Below the pieces are notes generated by a model that worked only from the letters and a program-made list of their open reading frames with translations, was not told the origin of the DNA and did not search any database. A DNA stretch of 19,772 bases from Zeimonas sp036675585 (GTDB lineage Bacteria; Pseudomonadota; Gammaproteobacteria; Burkholderiales; Burkholderiaceae_E). Every line of letters starts with the position of its first letter. Position 1 is the stretch's first letter. The position numbers were made by a program, and so were the translations under genes. Below are positions 14,343 to 19,772 of the stretch, piece by piece. The DNA lies in contig JAKFES010000132.1 in assembly GCA_036675585.1 (NCBI GenBank), positions 1 to 19,772 on the forward strand. Reading direction: 5' to 3'.

Positions 14343-16433
14343 ATGGAACTGCGCTCGCTGGGGCTCGCGAGCTTCGTCGCTGCCGCAGTCGCGTGGCTGC
14401 TGCTCGCCGGCCTGCTGACGGCGCGTCGCAGCGGCAATCGCGTCGGCCGCCTGCTGCTCGCCGCGGTGCTCGTGCAGGCGCTGTGGGCGGTGACGCTCGC
14501 GCTGGTGATCGTGCCGTACCCGGCCGCGCTCGCCGCGGCCAGCCTCGTCGAGGCGGCACGAAGCCTCGTGTGGATCGTTCTGTTGCTGCAGTTGCTCGGG
14601 GCCCGCCCGACGGCGCCGGCGGGCGACGACCCGCTCGAACGCACGCGCCGTTTCGCGTTCGTTCTCGTCGCGCTGCTCGCGGCCGCGTCGGTCGGCGCCG
14701 ACTTCCTCGATACGCGCACCCAGCTCGCGTTCACGATCAAGACGCTGCTCGCCGTCACCGGGCTCGTCTGCCTCGAGCAGGTGTATCGCAACACGGGCGC
14801 CGAGCATCGCTGGAGCCTGAAGTTCCTGGCGATCGCGCTCGCCGCCATGTTCTCGTTCGACCTGCTGCTCTACAGCGATGCAATGCTGTTCTCGCAGATC
14901 AACCCCGCGTGGTGGGTCGCGCGCGGCTTCGCCAGCGCGCTGCTCGTTCCGCTGATCGCGATCGCCGCCGCGCGCAATCCGCAGTGGAAGCTCGACATCA
15001 ACATCTCGCGCTCGGTCGTGTTCCACTCGGCCGCGCTGTTCGGCGCCGGCGCCTATCTGCTGCTGTTCGCCGCCGTCGGCTACTACGTACGCTTCTTCGG
15101 CGGCGAATGGGGCGCGATCGCGCAAACGCTCGTGCTGTTCGCCGCGGCGATCGGCCTGCTCGTCGTGCTGATGTCGGGCACGGTGCGCGCGCGGCTGCGC
15201 GTCTTCCTGTCGAAGCACTTCTTCTCGTACCGTTTCGACTACCGCGAGCAATGGTTGCGGCTCACCAGCGCGCTCTCGACGCACGACGCGCAGGCCCCCG
15301 AACACGACCTCGGCCATCGCGCGCTGCGGGCGCTCGCGCATGCGGTCGAGAGCCGCGGCGGCGCGCTGTGGCTGCGCGACGGCGACACGCTGCATTGCGC
15401 CGCGACCATCAACTACCGCGGCCCGCGCGATGCGCTGCCGGCGTCCGAACCGCTGGTCGCCTTCCTCGCCGAACGCGAGTGGGTGGTCGAGATCGACGAA
15501 TGGCGCCGGCATCGCGACCGCTACGACGGCCTCGTACTGCCGGCCGCGTTCGACGCGCACGAATCCGGCTGGCTCGTCGTCCCGCTGATGCTCGAGCGCG
15601 CGCTGCTCGGCCTGGTGCTGCTCGAACGGCCGCTGGCACCGCTCGTCCTCGACTGGGAAGTGCGCGACCTGCTGAAGGCGGCGGCCCGGCAGGCGGCGAG
15701 CTACCTCGGCGTGCAGCGCGCCGTCGAGCAGCTCGTGCAGGCCCAGCAGTTCGAGTCGTTCAACCGGATGTCGGCCTTCGTCGTGCACGACCTGAAGAAC
15801 CTCGTCGCGCAACTCTCGCTGATGGTGCGCAACGCGCAGCATCACCGCGACAACCCCGAGTTCCAGTCGGACATGCTGGCAACCGTGGAAAACGTCATCG
15901 AACGGATGCAGGGTCTTCTGCTGCAATTGCGGGCGGGCGCCCGGCCGGTCGAGCAGCCGGCGCCGGTCGGCCTCGCCGGCGTCCTCGAGCAGGCGGTGGG
16001 CCGGCGGCGCGGCCTCCAGCCCGAGCCGACCCTGGAGATCGACGCGTCGATCGCGCAGCGCTCGGTCGTCGCGCACCGCGACCGGCTCGAACGGGTCATC
16101 GGCCATCTGTTGCAGAACGCGGCCGACGCGAGCACCGCATCGGGCATCATCCGGGTTCGGGCCCGCGCGGAAAGCGGGGAAGCCCGCATCGACGTCGAGG
16201 ACAACGGCGCGGGCATGAGCGAGGAATTCGTGCGAACGCGGCTGTTCCGGCCCTTTTCGTCGACCAAGGCGCACGGAATGGGAATCGGCACCTTCGAGAG
16301 CCGCGAATACGTCCGCGAGCTCGGCGGGTCGCTCGAAGTCGACAGTCGCGAAGGAGCGGGCACGACCTTCCGGATCCGTCTGCCGCTGGCGGCCGAAGTC
16401 GCACCCTCCGAAAACGTGGTGGCAGGAGTCTGA
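14343..16433 (+). CDS. prsK: PEP-CTERM system sensor histidine kinase PrsK
   Basis: This is a membrane histidine kinase that should phosphorylate PrsR. The product is 696 residues. Seen: a long N-terminal membrane region with about eight hydrophobic helices (roughly 5-27, 36-58, 68-88, 103-118, 130-145, 160-180, 195-210, 232-290), then a GAF-like domain (about 305-465). The kinase core has H-box AFVVHDLKNLVAQLSLM (His482), N-box HLLQNAADAS (Asn592), G1 DNGAGM (620-625), F-box LFRPFSSTK and G2 GMGIG (645-649). Domain order, length and operon match the PEP-CTERM kinase family (TIGR02916 type, by memory). No periplasmic sensor domain is evident, so the signal may be sensed in the membrane or by the GAF domain. 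Its stop touches the prsR start directly. Confidence 0.92.
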   Translation: MELRSLGLASFVAAAVAWLLLAGLLTARRSGNRVGRLLLAAVLVQALWAVTLALVIVPYPAALAAASLVEAARSLVWIVLLLQLLGARPTAPAGDDPLERTRRFAFVLVALLAAASVGADFLDTRTQLAFTIKTLLAVTGLVCLEQVYRNTGAEHRWSLKFLAIALAAMFSFDLLLYSDAMLFSQINPAWWVARGFASALLVPLIAIAAARNPQWKLDINISRSVVFHSAALFGAGAYLLLFAAVGYYVRFFGGEWGAIAQTLVLFAAAIGLLVVLMSGTVRARLRVFLSKHFFSYRFDYREQWLRLTSALSTHDAQAPEHDLGHRALRALAHAVESRGGALWLRDGDTLHCAATINYRGPRDALPASEPLVAFLAEREWVVEIDEWRRHRDRYDGLVLPAAFDAHESGWLVVPLMLERALLGLVLLERPLAPLVLDWEVRDLLKAAARQAASYLGVQRAVEQLVQAQQFESFNRMSAFVVHDLKNLVAQLSLMVRNAQHHRDNPEFQSDMLATVENVIERMQGLLLQLRAGARPVEQPAPVGLAGVLEQAVGRRRGLQPEPTLEIDASIAQRSVVAHRDRLERVIGHLLQNAADASTASGIIRVRARAESGEARIDVEDNGAGMSEEFVRTRLFRPFSSTKAHGMGIGTFESREYVRELGGSLEVDSREGAGTTFRIRLPLAAEVAPSENVVAGV
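16424..16428 (+). promoter_or_regulatory. Ribosome binding site of prsR inside the prsK end
   Basis: AGGAG lies 5 bases before the prsR ATG. The prsK stop (TGA) occupies the bases immediately before the ATG, so the two genes are translationally linked. Confidence 0.75.
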
Positions 16434-17786
<1,353 letters not shown>

Positions 17787-17808
17787 CCCGCACCCGGGAA
17801 CTTCCGCC

Positions 17809-19772
17809 ATGACGCTCTCCGTCCCGCTGCTGCGAACGTTCGCCGCATCGCTCGTCGCCCTGTCGTTCTCCGCCTGCTCGGGCAGCGAGGCGCCCGACGC
17901 GCTGCTCGCTCGTGCGCACGATTCGATCCGCGCCGCCGATCCCCGGGCCGCCGAAATCCACCTGAAGAACCTGTTGCAGCAGGACGAGACGAACGCCGAG
18001 GCGCGTTTCCTGCTCGGCGAGGTGTACCGGCAGGGCAACGATCTTCGCTCGGCCGAGAAGGAGCTGCGTCGCGCGCGCGAACTCGACTACGATCCGAAGC
18101 AGGTGGTGCCGGCGCTCGCCGAGACGCTGCTCGCGCTCGGCGAAGCGCAGCGCGTCGTCGACGAAGCGCAGAACGCGAGCACGGGCGACGCGCTCGCCGA
18201 CGCACGGGTGCACACCGCCGTCGGCCGCGCGCACCTGCAGTTGCAGCAGCGCGAGCAGGCGCGCAAGTCCTTCGACGCGGCGCTCGCCGCAAAGAGCGGC
18301 TACGCCCCTGCGCGCGCCGGGCTCGCCACGCTGCAGGCCGCGACCGATCGCGCCGGCGCGCGCGCCTCGGTCGGCCGGATCCTCGCCGACGATCCCGATT
18401 CGGTGGAGGCGCTCGTGCTGCTGTCCGAGCTCGACATCGCCGACCGGGAGTTCGAGGCGGCACGCGCGTCGCTCACGAAGATCGTCCAGCACGCACCCGC
18501 CGATGCGGCGAGCCGCGCCAAGCTCGTTTCGGTCTCGCTCGAACTGAACGACCTCGAAGGCGCCGAGCGCGAGCTCGCCGGATTGCGCAAGGTCGCACCG
18601 ACCGCGCCGGTGACGCACTACCTGGTCGCACTGATCCACAGCCGCAAGAACGAACTGAAGCAGGCGCGCGACGAAGTCCAGGAAGCGCTTCGGCTTGCCC
18701 CCGAGTACCTGCCGGCGATCAGCCTCGCCGCCGGGCTGAGCCTGAGCGCCAATGCGCTCGAGCACGCCGAGCGGTATTCGCGCCAGCTCATCGACCGGTT
18801 GCCGCAGAACCCGGTCGGTTATCGCGTGCTCGGCGCGACGTACCTGCGCAAGAACGAGCCGCAGCGCGCGCTCGACGTGGTGACCCCCGGGCTGAAACGG
18901 CATCCCGACGACGCACCGTTGCTCGCGATCGCCGGCGAGGCCGCACTGAAGCTGAACCAGCCGAAGGAGGCCGCGGGCTACTTCAAGCGGGCCTCCGATC
19001 TCTCGCCCGACAGCTCGCGCTCGCGCACCGGGCTCGCGCTTTCTCACATCGCCGCCGGCGACACCGACGCGGGCATCGACGAACTCGAACAGGCCATCGA
19101 ACTCGACGCCGGGAACCTGCAGGCCGACGTCGCACTGGTCAGCACGCTGCTACGCGACAAGGAGTACGACAAGGCGCTCGCCGCCGCCGAACGCATGGCG
19201 AAGAAGGCGCCGGACAATCCGCTGCCGACCAGCCTGCGCGGATCGGTCCTCGCCGCCAAGGGCGACTTCAAGGCCGCACGCACGGCCTTCGAGCAGGCGC
19301 TCGAAATCGACCCGAAGTTCTTTGCGGCCGCGGCGAACCTGGCCCTGCTCGACCTGCGCGAGGGGCACACGGGCGACGCCCGCCAGCGCTACCAGACGCT
19401 GCTCGAGAAAGACCCCAAGAACTCGCGCGCAGCCGTGGCGCTCGCGGTCCTCGTGTCGCGCACCGGCGGCACGCGCGAGCAGGTGCTCGAGCACCTGAAG
19501 AAGGCGCGCGAAGCGAATCCGGACGCGGTGGTGCCGATCCTGGCCACGGCACGCTACCTGATGGAGACGAACACGCCGAAGGACGCGATCCCGATGCTGC
19601 AGGAGGCGGCCAACCGCAACCCGTCGGATGCGCGCATCTTCGATCAGCTCGCGCAGGCGTTTCGCCAGTCGGGCCAGTCGGCCCAGGCGATCGCGAGCTG
19701 GGAGAAAGTGCTGCGGCTCGATCCGAAGGCGGCCAACGCGCAGTTCCGGATCGGCGAGGGTCTCGTCGGGGA
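17809..19772 (+). CDS. prsT: PEP-CTERM system TPR-repeat lipoprotein PrsT, N-terminal part
   Basis: The frame is open from the ATG at 17809 to the right edge (654 codons seen; the family is usually around 900, so the end is cut by the window). Residues 1-23 form a lipoprotein signal: MTLSVPLLRTFAASLVA, then LSFSAC with the lipid-modified Cys23. Ser at +2 suggests outer-membrane sorting. The rest is a chain of degenerate tetratricopeptide helical pairs, for example EARFLLGEVYRQGNDLRSAE, GYRVLGATYLRKNEPQRAL, AAGYFKRASDLSPDS and LAAKGDFKAARTAFEQALEID. Its role is not established. It is likely a periplasmic scaffold for polysaccharide export or PEP-CTERM protein handling. GGGAA lies 8 bases before the ATG. 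It follows prsR after 22 bases in the same operon. Confidence 0.9.
   Translation, partial: MTLSVPLLRTFAASLVALSFSACSGSEAPDALLARAHDSIRAADPRAAEIHLKNLLQQDETNAEARFLLGEVYRQGNDLRSAEKELRRARELDYDPKQVVPALAETLLALGEAQRVVDEAQNASTGDALADARVHTAVGRAHLQLQQREQARKSFDAALAAKSGYAPARAGLATLQAATDRAGARASVGRILADDPDSVEALVLLSELDIADREFEAARASLTKIVQHAPADAASRAKLVSVSLELNDLEGAERELAGLRKVAPTAPVTHYLVALIHSRKNELKQARDEVQEALRLAPEYLPAISLAAGLSLSANALEHAERYSRQLIDRLPQNPVGYRVLGATYLRKNEPQRALDVVTPGLKRHPDDAPLLAIAGEAALKLNQPKEAAGYFKRASDLSPDSSRSRTGLALSHIAAGDTDAGIDELEQAIELDAGNLQADVALVSTLLRDKEYDKALAAAERMAKKAPDNPLPTSLRGSVLAAKGDFKAARTAFEQALEIDPKFFAAAANLALLDLREGHTGDARQRYQTLLEKDPKNSRAAVALAVLVSRTGGTREQVLEHLKKAREANPDAVVPILATARYLMETNTPKDAIPMLQEAANRNPSDARIFDQLAQAFRQSGQSAQAIASWEKVLRLDPKAANAQFRIGEGLVG

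Noticed and set aside
11927..14848. A 973-codon minus-strand frame opposite mtfA and the sugar transferase
   Set aside because: Antisense to a peptidase with HEFAH and to a sugar transferase with all catalytic motifs. No domain in the product.

Overview
The window is one stretch of very GC-rich (roughly two-thirds G+C or higher), densely packed bacterial chromosome. Every gene family that can be placed is proteobacterial. The run rph / PP2C phosphatase / Ser-Thr kinase / yicC / gmk / rpoZ / spoT / greB, then pmbA / yjgA / mog, together with a GreB carrying an acidic N-terminal extension, matches the arrangement I know from Betaproteobacteria of the order Burkholderiales. Genus cannot be read from this sequence. 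No tRNA, rRNA, insertion sequence, prophage or CRISPR array was seen. All gaps between genes are shorter than 200 bases.

Left part (1-6824). A minus-strand unit reads kinase (1098-2102), PP2C-type phosphatase (174-1085) and the 5' end of rph (1-169, cut by the window edge). Divergent from it is yicC-gmk-rpoZ-spoT (2177-6260). This block links RNA turnover, guanine nucleotide supply, the omega subunit of RNA polymerase and (p)ppGpp metabolism. greB (6267-6824) converges on spoT with a 6-base gap. gmk contains a sharply AT-rich island with an extended -10 sequence that may promote rpoZ-spoT.

Middle (6920-12775). A small unknown ORF (73 aa) is followed by pmbA (minus). pmbA is divergent from a C-terminally shortened yjgA/darP overlapping mog by ATGA. 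Next come relA (minus) and divergent mtfA. relA is the second long RelA/SpoT homologue in the window. It has a degenerate hydrolase domain and the acidic EXDD synthetase signature, whereas spoT keeps all hydrolase residues and the basic RXKD signature. The two enzymes are therefore a synthetase/bifunctional pair encoded about 3.3 kb apart.

Right part (12962-19772). Four plus-strand genes are recognisable as the regulatory end of a PEP-CTERM/exosortase exopolysaccharide locus: a polyprenyl-phosphate sugar transferase of the PEP-CTERM-associated type, the membrane histidine kinase PrsK, the sigma-54-dependent response regulator PrsR, and the start of the TPR lipoprotein PrsT (open at the right edge). 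The exosortase, polysaccharide export genes and sorted PEP-CTERM proteins are expected beyond 19772 or elsewhere in the genome. The 186-base region in front of the sugar transferase holds a partial sigma-54-like element, a 17-bp near-palindrome and a short direct repeat. These are the best candidates for unexplained regulation here.

I found no clearly new system. The observations most worth following are the Prs control region, the AT-rich island in gmk, the truncated YjgA, the symmetric -10 between pmbA and yjgA, and the clustering of stringent-response genes.
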